Below, piece by piece: positions 51,894 to 60,629 of a stretch of DNA of 64,000 nucleotides (its first letter is position 1; each line of letters starts with the position of its first letter). The notes beneath the pieces are model-generated. The model was not told the DNA's origin. It worked only from the letters and a program-made list of their open reading frames with translations, and ran no database searches. This DNA comes from Leifsonia sp. SCN 70-46 (lineage in GTDB: Bacteria; Actinomycetota; Actinomycetes; Actinomycetales; Microbacteriaceae). Where the stretch lies: positions 62,001-126,000 of the forward strand of contig MEFY01000001.1 of assembly GCA_001725325.1 (NCBI GenBank). The letters are read 5' to 3'. The position numbers were made by a program, and so were the translations under genes.

Positions 51894-54049
51894 TCGCTGC
51901 CGCGCGGACTGCCGATGGCGTCGCGCAGCAGGCTCGAGAGGGCTTGGAGCTGGATGTTCGACTCGGCGGCGACCTCCTCGTCGGACCCGTCGAGAGCGCG
52001 GGCGGCGAGGCCGGCCTTGCTGTCGATGAGCTCCGCGATGCGCGCGTCGATCGTGTGGGCGGCGATGATGCGCCACGCCGTGACGGGCAGCTCCTGGCCG
52101 ATGCGGTGCACGCGGTCGATCGCCTGGGTCTGCTCGGCGCTCGTCCAGCTGAGCTCGGCGAGCACGACGTTCGAGGCCGCCTGCAGGTTGAGGCCGACGC
52201 CGGCGGCCGTGAGCGATGCCACGACGATCTGGGTCTCCGGGTCTTCCGCGAACGAGTCGATGGCGGCCTGACGCGCCTTGGGCGACTGGTCGCCGCGGAT
52301 CGACACGGCCTTGAGGCCCGCCTTCGCGAAGTGCTCCTCCGCGGCGTCCATGACGTCGATGTGCTTGGCGAAGAAGACGACCTTCCCCACCGACCGCGCG
52401 AGCTGCGCCGTGTACTCGGCGGACAGCACGGCTTTGGCCTGGCCGATGCGGCGCACCATGGTGAAGACGTTCTCCCCAGTGGTCGCGCCCTTCGACTCCT
52501 CGAGCTCGGCGTGCGCGACGACGCGGATGATCTCGTCGTCGGAGACGTCGGGCTTGAGCTCGCGGATGCGGCGGAACCGCTCGAGCAGGCGCGCCGTGAG
52601 GGCCGCCTCCGCGGCGCGGATCGACCTGCCCATCTCGTCGTCGAGCTCCACGGGGATGTCGGCGATGCGGCGCGCGGGGATGTCGGCGGCGACGTCGACC
52701 TTCTTGCGGCGCACGATGCCCATCTCGACGACGGCCCGGCGCGCCTCGGCGAAGAAGCCGAAGTCCGCGGGGGTGAGTCCCGTGTCCTCCAGCTTCTCCA
52801 TGAGCTTGGGCAGGGGCTTCTTGTCGTCGATCCAGCCGAGGAACTGCCAGATCGCCCGGAAGTCCTCGATCGAGTTGATGAGCGGGGTGCCCGTGAGCGC
52901 CATCATGAGCGCCCGCGGCGAGGTCGCGCGGATGCTCTTGGAGAGCGCGAGCACGTGCTTCGAGCGCTCGGACTTGAGGTTCTTGATGAAGTGCGCCTCG
53001 TCGACGACCATGCCCTTGAAGCCGAAGCGGCCGAGCCAGCCGACGTGGCGGTCGAGGATCTCGTAGTTGACGATCACGACGTCGCTGAACGCATCGACGT
53101 CGTTGCCGTCGCCGTGCACGACGGTCGCCGTGCGACCCGGCGTCCACAGCTCCACCTCGCGCGCCCAGTTCGTCTTGACGACGTTGGGCACGACGACGAG
53201 CAGCGGGTAGGAGTTCGAGGCCTCCGCGGCGAGCAGCGACTGGGCGGTCTTGCCGAGGCCGGGCTCGTCGGCGAGCAGGAACGTGCGGTGGCCCTTGCGC
53301 ACCTCCTCGACGAAGCGCGCCTGGTGGCGCATCATCTCGAGGTTGCCGCGCGTGCGCAGGGTCGTCGCCTCGGGCAGGTCCATCGTCGCCGCGCCGCCGC
53401 CCGCGCCGTACTCGAACGAGCGGAACAGGGGCTCGATGAGCTCCCAGTTGCCGAGCCGGTTGACCTTGGCCGGTGCGGTCTGCATGCCGCTGAAGTCGGG
53501 GGCGAGGAACGGGTTCGACATCTGCATCTGGCGCACGGATGCCGGCACCACCTGCTTCTCGACCTGCTTGTCGACGGGCTTGGGCTCGGTGCTGATGATG
53601 AGCTCGTCGGGGCTCAGCTCGACGCCCGCGGCGAGGAGCAGGTCGCGGCGGAGGGCCTTGGCCGCGGCGGTCACGGGCGCGTCGTCGGCGAGCATCGCGA
53701 TGAGGCTCGTGTCGCGGGCTGCGGTCTTCGCGAGGATGCCCGCGAGCCCGTCGAGGCGCTTCTGCTCGTTCGCGCGCTCGGCGTCTGTGAGGGACTTGTC
53801 GGCCTTCACGCGCGCCCGCTCCTCGCGGAGCAGGAGCGTGGCGACCTGGAACCGGGCCCGGTTGGCGGGCTTGAGCGGCCCCTTCTGCACTGCCGTCTCG
53901 ACCTCGCGCGCCGCACGGGCGAGCACGGGGATGACTCCGATGTCATCGCCGGGGCGCACGCGGCGGCGCTGCTGGCTGCTGCCGGAGTTGGAGTTGCGCT
54001 GGCGCTGACGCTGGCGCTGGCCGGGTTCGGTCTGTCCCGAAGGAGTCAA
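51890..54049 (-). CDS. SNF2-type DEAD/DEAH-box helicase
   Basis: 719 aa. The N-terminus is Gln/Arg-rich (EPGQRQRQRQRNSNSG), with a helical region (~50-200). SNF2 ATPase: DEPGLGKT (~261-268; the family usually has DEMGLGKT), VVDEAHFIKN, ALTGTPLIN, then the C-terminal lobe with SLTAAGVGLNLQAAS and DRVHRIGQELPV. No SWIM, HNH or nuclease domain is visible. TTG at 54049 with AGAGG upstream is preferred; the reading frame is open to a GTG at 54124. Target unknown; RapA-like recycling or defence are options. Confidence 0.87.
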   Translation of the reverse strand: MTPSGQTEPGQRQRQRQRNSNSGSSQQRRRVRPGDDIGVIPVLARAAREVETAVQKGPLKPANRARFQVATLLLREERARVKADKSLTDAERANEQKRLDGLAGILAKTAARDTSLIAMLADDAPVTAAAKALRRDLLLAAGVELSPDELIISTEPKPVDKQVEKQVVPASVRQMQMSNPFLAPDFSGMQTAPAKVNRLGNWELIEPLFRSFEYGAGGGAATMDLPEATTLRTRGNLEMMRHQARFVEEVRKGHRTFLLADEPGLGKTAQSLLAAEASNSYPLLVVVPNVVKTNWAREVELWTPGRTATVVHGDGNDVDAFSDVVIVNYEILDRHVGWLGRFGFKGMVVDEAHFIKNLKSERSKHVLALSKSIRATSPRALMMALTGTPLINSIEDFRAIWQFLGWIDDKKPLPKLMEKLEDTGLTPADFGFFAEARRAVVEMGIVRRKKVDVAADIPARRIADIPVELDDEMGRSIRAAEAALTARLLERFRRIRELKPDVSDDEIIRVVAHAELEESKGATTGENVFTMVRRIGQAKAVLSAEYTAQLARSVGKVVFFAKHIDVMDAAEEHFAKAGLKAVSIRGDQSPKARQAAIDSFAEDPETQIVVASLTAAGVGLNLQAASNVVLAELSWTSAEQTQAIDRVHRIGQELPVTAWRIIAAHTIDARIAELIDSKAGLAARALDGSDEEVAAESNIQLQALSSLLRDAIGSPRGSE

Positions 54050-54091
54050 AGATTGCCTCTTGCTGACGGTGTCTGAACAACACAGGTGCGG

Positions 54092-54115
54092 GGAACGTTC
54101 CGGGCTAGTGCCCGG
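54092..54115. repeat. Palindrome and hairpin in SNF2 helicase upstream region
   Basis: GGAACGTTCC at 54092-54101 is a perfect palindrome, overlapping a hairpin CCGGGC-TAGT-GCCCGG at 54100-54115. A second stem CCAGTC/GACTGG lies near 54145-54162. These occupy the 146-bp gap before the helicase start and may be an operator or leader hairpins. Confidence 0.45.
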
Positions 54116-54195
54116 TGCGTGCACCAGCAGAGAGGATTCCAGACCCAGTCACGGTGCGACTGGTGGGTTCTGCGAGTGCTACGAGCATTCTACGC

Positions 54196-54540
54196 CTATT
54201 TGTCGGACTTCTCCGTAACCTTCACGAGGATGCCCGCCGCGATGAAGACGAGGGCGGCCACGTACTGCAGCCCGAGCCAGAGCTCCGGCATCCCGAGGTC
54301 GATGGGGAATATCGGGTTCCAGAGCACGGCGATGGGCACGAGGCCCACGAGCCACCACCACTGCCGCGCCTGCCATGCGAACACGGCGACGATGAGGGCG
54401 AGGATCGACACGACGTAGCGGATGACCGTGAACCCGTCGCCGTCGATGAGCGCGACGCCCGCGAGGAGTGCGATCGTGGCGAGGATCGCCGGGACGATCG
54501 CCGTGCGGCGGGTGCGGGAGGGATAGCGTGCGCTGGTCAC
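54196..54540 (-). CDS. DUF6804-like four-TM membrane protein
   Basis: 114 aa. TM helices at ~15-33, 39-56, 61-78 and 88-108. The WQARQWWWLVGLVPIAVLWNPIFPIDLG segment is the conserved core of the DUF6804 group. Function unknown. GTG at 54538-54540 follows TAGACT by 6 nt. Same strand as the helicase but separated by 146 bp with hairpins. Confidence 0.83.
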   Translation of the reverse strand: MTSARYPSRTRRTAIVPAILATIALLAGVALIDGDGFTVIRYVVSILALIVAVFAWQARQWWWLVGLVPIAVLWNPIFPIDLGMPELWLGLQYVAALVFIAAGILVKVTEKSDK

Positions 54541-54674
54541 CAGTCCAGTCTAGAGACGGCGGAGGTCGCGCCTCGTAACGAGCCAGAGGGAGGTCATCCC
54601 CCCACGCTAGGTTCGGCAGCCGTGCGTCCGCGGGGCCTACCGTCGGCGTCGCGGCGGGGTCTACGCTGTGCGCC

Positions 54675-55319
54675 ATGGGCTTCTTCGACGACATCGCACA
54701 GGGGTTCCGCAAGCTCACGGGCGGCGTGGACGAGGAGCTCATCGCGACCGGCACCCTCGCGCGCGGCGAGATCCTCGGCGTGCAGCCCGGGGGCACCACG
54801 ATCCAGGTCATGAACGGGCTCGTCGAGCGCAACTGCACGTTCGTCGTGCGCGTGCTCGTGGACGGACAGCAGCCGTGGGACGTGCAGATCACGCAGCGCG
54901 TGCAGGAGGTCTCGATACCGCAGCTGCAGCAGCCCGGGGTCGTGGTCGCAGTGCGGGTCGACCCCGCCGACCACTCCCGCGTCGCCCTCGACTTCTCGGT
55001 GCAGCCGCCCGAGGTCACCCTGCCCGCCACCGAGGGCCCGGGCAGCGCCGCGTACATCCTCGAGCACGGCAGGCCCGTCACGGTCGTGCTCGTCGCCAAC
55101 CAGCCCGTCGGCATCAAGAACTCGAAGGGCGACCCGGTGCACGCCCTCACGCTCACCGTCGCGACGGGCGTCGACACCCCGTACCAGGTGCAGGTCGGCA
55201 ACGCCGTGCCCGCGACGGCCCTCCCGCTCGTCTTCCCCGGCTCGAAGCTGCACGCGAAGCTCGGCGACGGGCCCAACGACATCGTGGTGGACTGGGCGGC
55301 GGGTGCCGTCGCTCCCTAG
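54675..55319 (+). CDS. Hypothetical protein with internal duplication
   Basis: 214 aa, soluble, beta-rich. Two halves look related: ~25-110 (EILGVQPGGTTIQVMNGLVER, VQITQRVQEVSIPQLQQPG, ALDF) and ~130-210 (VLVANQPVGIKNSKGDPVHA, VQVGNAVPATALPLVFPG, VVDW). In each a strand pair is followed by a Val/Gln-rich strand, P(Q/L)xxxPG and a closing strand. It resembles actinobacterial proteins that bind tellurite-like or stress ligands only superficially; no function claimed. ATG at 54675 follows TACGCT by 7 nt. Confidence 0.75.
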   Translation: MGFFDDIAQGFRKLTGGVDEELIATGTLARGEILGVQPGGTTIQVMNGLVERNCTFVVRVLVDGQQPWDVQITQRVQEVSIPQLQQPGVVVAVRVDPADHSRVALDFSVQPPEVTLPATEGPGSAAYILEHGRPVTVVLVANQPVGIKNSKGDPVHALTLTVATGVDTPYQVQVGNAVPATALPLVFPGSKLHAKLGDGPNDIVVDWAAGAVAP

Positions 55320-55328
55320 GCTGGGGGC

Positions 55329-55664
55329 ATGAGCATCAAGCTGGAGGGCCCCGAGCGCGGCCTCGACGCCCTGGTCGGCCTCGTCATCGTCGTGACGGAG
55401 CTGTTCATCGGCCTCATCGCGGTGTACGCGCTCTACGAGTTCGGCAGTGCCGCGTTCGAGTCGAACCGGTACGGCGGGGATGCGATCAACGCAGGCTTCC
55501 TCATCGCCCTCGTAGGCGGCGGGGTGCTGTTCCTCATCACGACGATCGTCTACCTCGCCCGCATCATCGCCGGCCGCCGCAGCTGGCCGGCGCCGCTGTG
55601 GGGCACGTTCCTGATGAGCGCGGCCATCCTCGTCGGCTACGCCGTCATGGCCGGGGCGCTCTGA
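55329..55664 (+). CDS. Three-TM membrane protein, unknown
   Basis: 111 aa. TM spans ~15-38, 55-78 and 85-108, with a polar N-terminus (SIKLEGPERGLDA). Not recognised. ATG at 55329 follows TAGGCT (55317-55322) by 6 nt; that box includes the stop codon of the preceding gene, so this gene may be transcribed alone. Convergent with the second DUF2207 gene, 2 nt between the coding ends. Confidence 0.72.
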   Translation: MSIKLEGPERGLDALVGLVIVVTELFIGLIAVYALYEFGSAAFESNRYGGDAINAGFLIALVGGGVLFLITTIVYLARIIAGRRSWPAPLWGTFLMSAAILVGYAVMAGAL

Positions 55665-55666
55665 GG

Positions 55667-57505
55667 CTAGACGCCGCCGGCGCCGCCGCCACCACCGCCG
55701 CCGCCTGACGAGCCGCCGCCTCCGCCGCCGCTCGACGAGCTGCTCGACGAGCTGCCGGAGAACGAGGATGCGGCGCTCGACGACAGCCCGCCGATGCTCG
55801 AGGCGAACACCGCGGCGTTGAAGGCGCCCGAGCCCGAGTAGTAGTCGGGCGTCTCGTCGACGTAGTACCTGCCGAGCTCGGCCGCCCACTCCTTCTCGAG
55901 GGAGAACAGCACGGCGTAGGGCAGGAGCTTCTCGTAGACCTTGACGACCTGCGACGTCGTCGACGTCGCCTCCTTCTCGGCGCCCGTCGGGCTCTGGAGC
56001 ATGCGCAGGCGGTCGGCCTCCGCGAGGCGGATGTAGAGCTCGAGGCCCTTGAGGTGGTCGCGCAGCTCGGCGCCCTGGGCCGTGAGCGGGATGCGGTACG
56101 CGATGCCGAACACGAGCACGACCGCGAGGATGGGCGCGCCCAGCAGCAGGAACGGCGCGACCCCGCCGACCGCGGAGTCGAGCATGGTGACCCCCGCGAC
56201 GAACGAGACGACCCCCGCGAGCAGCGCGAGGAGGGTCGGCAGGAGCGAGGCGCCGATGCGGGGCTTGGCGCGCAGGCCGTCCGTCGTGGTCGCGGCGGTC
56301 GCCGTCTGGATGATGCCGCGCACCTTCTCGCTCAGCGTCGTGTCCTTGCCGGTCATGGCGTACTGCGTCCCGGGCTGCAGCTGGTAGCCGAACAGCGCCT
56401 GGGCGAGGTTGAGCTCCGGCCCCTCGAGGCCGGACGCGTCGACCAGCTCGAGCACGTAGCTCGGCCCGCGCGAGAAGAAGCCCGTGCCGGGCACCTCGAT
56501 GATGCGGATGGCGCGGCGCACCGCCAGGTCCATGAAGGTCGCGGCCGCCGCGCGCCCCGTCTTCTTGAGCAGCACGGACGCCGTGAACGGGTCCATGCCC
56601 TTGGGCGGTGAGTACTCCGCGATGATCGTGGGCCTGCCCCGGCCGTCGGCGAGCCTCGTGCGGCGCAGCACCGCGGCCCAGATGACGGCTATCGCGCTGC
56701 CGCCGACCCCCGCGAGCTGCACGAACCCGAGGGGCGAGCCGAAGTAGGCGTCGTCGCGCGGCACGAACGTGCCCGACGAGAAGGCGATGTCGACGGTCAC
56801 GTTCTCGCGCGGGCCCAGGTCGGCCTCGGTCGTGGTGAACACGACGCCGCCGTCCTCGTCCGAGCGCTTCAGGTCGCACGACGTCGTCGAGCCGGCGACG
56901 CCCCGGTAGCACGACGCGTCGCCCGTGAGCGAGGCGGCGAGCGCGGCCGGCACGTGCACGCGCGACGTCGCGGTGCCGTAGGGCTGGTCGGAGCCCGTGC
57001 CGTTGGTGTCCCAGTAGAACTCCTCGTCCGGGCTGTCGTCCGGGTAGAGGGTCACGTTGTGCTGCGTGTACGTGAACACGTACGTCTGGGCGCCGTGCAC
57101 GCACTCGTCCGCGCGGCTCGTGACGAGCAGGAACTCCCCGTCCTCGTCCTCCTCGGCCTCGAACGGCCGCGGGTTGCCCTCGCCGTCGGTCACCGACTCG
57201 ACGCTCACGTCGGTCGGGTGGCCCTGGTAGGCGAGCGGGATGGCGCGGCGCATCCCCTGGTTCTGGTCGATGTCGGGGAAGAGCGCGACGAAGGTCTCGA
57301 CGGTGCGCAGGGTGGAGCGGCCGTCGGCGTCGACGTCGAGGTAGAAGTCGGCGTCGTAGCTCTCGAAGCTGAAGGCGCCGTCGTCGCCCTCGTCGCACGA
57401 CACTGCCGGCGCCGCGTGCGCGGGCACGGCGGCGAGGAGCGGCAGTGCCGCGAGCACGAGGGCCGCGGAGAACGACGCGAGGCGGACCCGGGCCTGTTCG
57501 GTCAT
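55667..57505 (-). CDS. DUF2207 membrane protein, copy 2
   Basis: 612 aa. Same layout as the copy at 43586: signal peptide (ends near AHA ~30), extracytoplasmic domain (GAFSFESYDADFYLDVDADGR, FPDIDQNQGMRRAIPLAYQGH, EEFYWDTNGTG), TM ~250-275, cytosolic part (AEYSPPKGMDPFTASVLLKK), two TMs (~410-460), SLEKEWAAELGRYY and a Ser/Gly-rich tail. Two extra cysteines (VSCDEGDDG) near the mature N-terminus. Function unknown. ATG follows TAGTTT by 6 nt. Confidence 0.88.
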   Translation of the reverse strand: MTEQARVRLASFSAALVLAALPLLAAVPAHAAPAVSCDEGDDGAFSFESYDADFYLDVDADGRSTLRTVETFVALFPDIDQNQGMRRAIPLAYQGHPTDVSVESVTDGEGNPRPFEAEEDEDGEFLLVTSRADECVHGAQTYVFTYTQHNVTLYPDDSPDEEFYWDTNGTGSDQPYGTATSRVHVPAALAASLTGDASCYRGVAGSTTSCDLKRSDEDGGVVFTTTEADLGPRENVTVDIAFSSGTFVPRDDAYFGSPLGFVQLAGVGGSAIAVIWAAVLRRTRLADGRGRPTIIAEYSPPKGMDPFTASVLLKKTGRAAAATFMDLAVRRAIRIIEVPGTGFFSRGPSYVLELVDASGLEGPELNLAQALFGYQLQPGTQYAMTGKDTTLSEKVRGIIQTATAATTTDGLRAKPRIGASLLPTLLALLAGVVSFVAGVTMLDSAVGGVAPFLLLGAPILAVVLVFGIAYRIPLTAQGAELRDHLKGLELYIRLAEADRLRMLQSPTGAEKEATSTTSQVVKVYEKLLPYAVLFSLEKEWAAELGRYYVDETPDYYSGSGAFNAAVFASSIGGLSSSAASSFSGSSSSSSSSGGGGGGSSGGGGGGGGAGGV

Positions 57506-57546
57506 GAGGTAAAACTAGCCGGTTGTCGCCTAGGTAGAGTCGAAGC

Positions 57547-58878
57547 ATGACCACCAAGGCGGCCGTGGCGAGGTTCCAGACCCTCCTGCGCATCCCGACG
57601 ATCTCCCATGTCGACGAGACGCTCACCGACTGGACCCAGTTCGATGCCTTCCTCGCGACCCTCGCCGAGCTCTACCCGCAGGTGCACGCGCGCCTCGACC
57701 GCGAGCTCGTGCACGGCTACACGGCCGTGTTCCGCTGGCCGGGCCGTTCGTCGGCCGAGCCGTCGGTGCTCATGGCGCACTACGACGTCGTGCCCGCCAC
57801 CGACTTCGGCTGGAAGCACCCTCCCTTCGCGGCGGAGCTGAGCGGGCGCGGCAAGGACGAGCTCATCTGGGGCCGCGGCACGCTCGACAACAAGGCATCG
57901 GTCGCGAGCATCCTCGAGGCCGTCGAGGCGCAGCTCACGGCGGGCCTCGTGCCCGCGCAGGACATCTACCTCGTCTTCACCCACAACGAGGAGTCGGCGG
58001 GCGGCGCGGCGCCGGCCGTCGTCGACCTGCTCGAGTCGCGCGGCATCCGCCCCGCGCTCGTGCTCGACGAGGGCGGGGCCGTGGTCGAGGACATCTTCCC
58101 GGGCGTGAGCGCCCCCATCGCGGTCGTGGGCGTCACGGAGAAGGGGCAGGCCGACCTCCGGCTCGTCGTCGAGCAGCAGGGCGGCCACGCGTCGACCCCG
58201 CCCAGGGTCACGGCCACCGTGCGGCTCGCGAAGGCCATCCTGCGGCTCAACGAGAAGCCGTTCCCCGCGCGGTTCAGCCCCACGGCCATCGACATGTTCC
58301 GCACGCTCGGCGACCACGCGACGGGGGCCGTGGGCTGGGCCTTCCGCAACATCGGGCTCACGCGCGTCGCCCTCCTGCCCTACATCGCGCGCTCGGGGCC
58401 CGAGCTCTCGGCGCTCGTACGCACGACGCAGGCGGTCACCATCCTCGAGGCGGGCCAGGCCCACAACGCCCTCGCCGAGCGCGCGGAGGCCAACGTCAAC
58501 GTGCGCATCGCCGTGGGCACGAGCCTCGACGACGTCGTGGCGCACGTGCGGCGCGCGATCGGCGACGACCAGGTGCACGTCGAACTCGTGCACGGGTCGC
58601 CCGCTCCCCCGGTGTCGCTGCTCTCGGGCATCGGGTGGGAGGTCGTGCGCTCGACGATCGAGGCGACCTACCCCGGCACCGTCGTGACGCCCTACGTGCA
58701 GAACGGCGCGACCGACAGCCGGCACTTCACGCGCATCTCGCGCGGTGTCTACCGGTTCAGCCCGTTCGAGATGTCGAAGGACGAGCGCGACACCCTGCAC
58801 GCGAAGAACGAGAGGATGCACGTCGCGACCTACCTGCGCGGCATCCAGTTCTACACGTCGCTCGTCGCCGCGCTGTAG
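57547..58878 (+). CDS. M20-family metallopeptidase (PM20D1-like)
   Basis: 443 aa di-zinc peptidase/amidohydrolase. LMAHYDVVP (His ligand and general Asp), IWGRGTLDNKAS (bridging Asp), THNEESAGG (catalytic Glu; the usual Asp before it is Asn), and QQGGHASTPP plus the final TDSRHFTRIS (C-terminal His ligand). Lid domain at ~190-330. Probably an N-acyl-amino-acid or dipeptide hydrolase. ATG follows TAGAGT (57535-57540) by 6 nt. Single-gene unit. Confidence 0.9.
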   Translation: MTTKAAVARFQTLLRIPTISHVDETLTDWTQFDAFLATLAELYPQVHARLDRELVHGYTAVFRWPGRSSAEPSVLMAHYDVVPATDFGWKHPPFAAELSGRGKDELIWGRGTLDNKASVASILEAVEAQLTAGLVPAQDIYLVFTHNEESAGGAAPAVVDLLESRGIRPALVLDEGGAVVEDIFPGVSAPIAVVGVTEKGQADLRLVVEQQGGHASTPPRVTATVRLAKAILRLNEKPFPARFSPTAIDMFRTLGDHATGAVGWAFRNIGLTRVALLPYIARSGPELSALVRTTQAVTILEAGQAHNALAERAEANVNVRIAVGTSLDDVVAHVRRAIGDDQVHVELVHGSPAPPVSLLSGIGWEVVRSTIEATYPGTVVTPYVQNGATDSRHFTRISRGVYRFSPFEMSKDERDTLHAKNERMHVATYLRGIQFYTSLVAAL

Positions 58879-58879
58879 G

Positions 58880-59482
58880 TCAGTCGGGGCGGATGATGCT
58901 GATGGGCCGCGACATGGGCGGCGCGTCGTCGAGGCGCTCGAGCGCGGGGCGCAGCTCGGCGAGCCACGCCTCGTAGCCCTCGGCGGTCAGGTGCAGCCTG
59001 TCGTCCGAGAACCGGGCGTCGATCTCGCCGTCCGGGCCCGCGAGGGCCGGCCACAGGTCGAGGTACTGGGCGTTGACGCTCGGGGCGAACTGGCGCAGGT
59101 GCCGGTTCGCGTCCTGCACGCGCTCGGAGAACTCGGCCCCGCGCGGCATGATCGACTGCACGAGCATCCTCGTGCCCGGCAGCGCCTTGCGCAGGGTCAC
59201 GAGCAGGTACTCGATGTTGCGCACGAGGTGCTCCACCGACTTGCGCTGGCCCAGGTCGTTCGTGCCGATGAGCAGGGCGACCGCGTCTGGCCGCACGTCG
59301 ATGACGTCGTCGATGCGGGCGACGAGGTCGTCGGTGATGTCGCCGCTCACCCCGAGGTTGTGCACCTCGCGGTCGGGGAACCATGCCCCCCAGTCGCCGT
59401 GGTTGGTGATCGAGTCGCCGACGAAGGCGATGCTGGAACGGGATTCGACCGTGCTGTCAAAAGCTCTGCTGTCGTCACTCAC
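58880..59482 (-). CDS. SGNH/GDSL hydrolase
   Basis: 200 aa. Block I FVGDSITNHG, block II GVSGDIT, block III LIGTNDLG and block V DRLHLTAEG give Ser, Gly, Asn, Asp and His of the SGNH active site. No signal peptide, so cytosolic. Likely an acyl or acetyl esterase. Start GTG at 59482 has CATGAT 6 nt upstream. Neighbouring ribokinase gene ends 16 nt upstream on the same strand. Confidence 0.92.
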   Translation of the reverse strand: MSDDSRAFDSTVESRSSIAFVGDSITNHGDWGAWFPDREVHNLGVSGDITDDLVARIDDVIDVRPDAVALLIGTNDLGQRKSVEHLVRNIEYLLVTLRKALPGTRMLVQSIMPRGAEFSERVQDANRHLRQFAPSVNAQYLDLWPALAGPDGEIDARFSDDRLHLTAEGYEAWLAELRPALERLDDAPPMSRPISIIRPD

Positions 59483-59497
59483 CCTTCCATCATGCGC

Positions 59498-60370
59498 TCA
59501 GCCCGCGGAGGCCGCCAGCCATGCGTCGATACGGGAGCGGGATGGTATGGACGGCACGGCGCCGTGCTCCTGCACCGACAGCGACGCCGCCGCGACCGCG
59601 AACCGCAGGCACTCGTCGAGCCCCGCGCCCTCCGCGATCCGCGCCGCGAGGGCGCCGCAGAACGTGTCGCCCGCACCCGTCGCGTCGACGGCGGTGACCG
59701 TCGGCGCGGGCACGCGCACGTCGGCGGCCCCGCGCTCTTGGGCGACGGCACCGGCCGCCCCGAGGGTCACGATGACGACGGGCGCGAGGTCGGCGACGTC
59801 TCCGCTGCGTGCGAGGAAGGCGCCCTCGGTCTCGTTGACGACGAGGATGTCGACGTCCGCGAGCAGCTCCGCGGGCAGCTCCCTGATGGGTGCCGCGTTG
59901 AGCAGCACGCGCGTTCCCGCGGCGCGGGCGGCCCGCGCGGCGCGCGCGACCGTCGCGAGCGGGATCTCGAGCTGCAGCACGAGCACGTCGGCGGAGGCGA
60001 TCGCCGCCTCGTCGTCGGGCGTGAGCTCGAGCAGGGCGTTGGCCCCTGCCTCGACGATGATCGTGTTCTCCCCGGAGTCGTCGACGGCGATGAGGGCCGT
60101 GCCCGTGGGCGCGTCGACGGTGCGCACGGATGCGGCGATGCCGTCGGCGCGCAGCCCCTCGCGCACGGATGCGCCGAACGCGTCGTCGCCGAGCGCCGCG
60201 ATGAACGACGCGGCCGCGCCCGCGCGCGCCGCCGCGACGGCCTGGTTCTGCCCCTTGCCGCCGAGGGCCGTCGCGAAGCCGTGCGAGAGCACGGTCTCCC
60301 CGGGCGCCGGGATCGAGGCGACCCGGAACACCTGGTCGACGTTGGCGCTTCCGACGATGACGACTGACAT
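59498..60370 (-). CDS. rbsK: Ribokinase
   Basis: 290 aa PfkB-family kinase. GSANVDQVFRVASIPAPGETVLSHGFATALGGKGQNQAVAAARAG-type N-terminus (GGKGQNQA is the ribokinase form of the first signature) and DATGAGDTFCGAL near the C-terminus. It should phosphorylate D-ribose with ATP. No ribose transporter is in view. ATG follows TACCGT by 6 nt. Confidence 0.9.
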   Translation of the reverse strand: MSVVIVGSANVDQVFRVASIPAPGETVLSHGFATALGGKGQNQAVAAARAGAAASFIAALGDDAFGASVREGLRADGIAASVRTVDAPTGTALIAVDDSGENTIIVEAGANALLELTPDDEAAIASADVLVLQLEIPLATVARAARAARAAGTRVLLNAAPIRELPAELLADVDILVVNETEGAFLARSGDVADLAPVVIVTLGAAGAVAQERGAADVRVPAPTVTAVDATGAGDTFCGALAARIAEGAGLDECLRFAVAAASLSVQEHGAVPSIPSRSRIDAWLAASAG

Positions 60371-60401
60371 GCGTCTACGGTAGCGGGCGCGCCCGCACTT
60401 C

Positions 60402-60629
60402 TCAGCGCTCGTTGCCGCGGCGGTAGTTGCCCGTCGACTTGGCAAGGATGAGCTGGGCCTGCTGCTCGTCGGAGGCGGCGGCGAGCGCCTTGAGCAGCTT
60501 CGCCGCTGCCGGGCCGCCGAGGGTCTGCACGACGCGTCCACCACGGCTGATCATGACCTCGCCCGACTTCGTGGTGCGGTAGCTGAACGGGTCGTCGAGG
60601 AGCCGGCCGCGGGCATCCGTGTCACCCAT
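60402..60629 (-). CDS. Small conserved hypothetical protein
   Basis: 75 aa. FSYRTTKSGEVMISRGGRVVQTLGG followed by a helix AAAKLLKALAAASDEQQAQLILAKSTGNYRRG. The motif of a short beta hairpin and a helix is common in uncharacterised actinobacterial proteins. ATG at 60627-60629 lies 8 nt inside the end of the SDR-DUF2867 gene, so it is coupled to it. Not recognised. Confidence 0.75.
   Translation of the reverse strand: MGDTDARGRLLDDPFSYRTTKSGEVMISRGGRVVQTLGGPAAAKLLKALAAASDEQQAQLILAKSTGNYRRGNER

Noticed and set aside
57547-58878. M20 peptidase inactive because of Asn in NEES
   Set aside because: The catalytic base is the following Glu, which is present, and the metal ligands look complete, so activity is likely retained.
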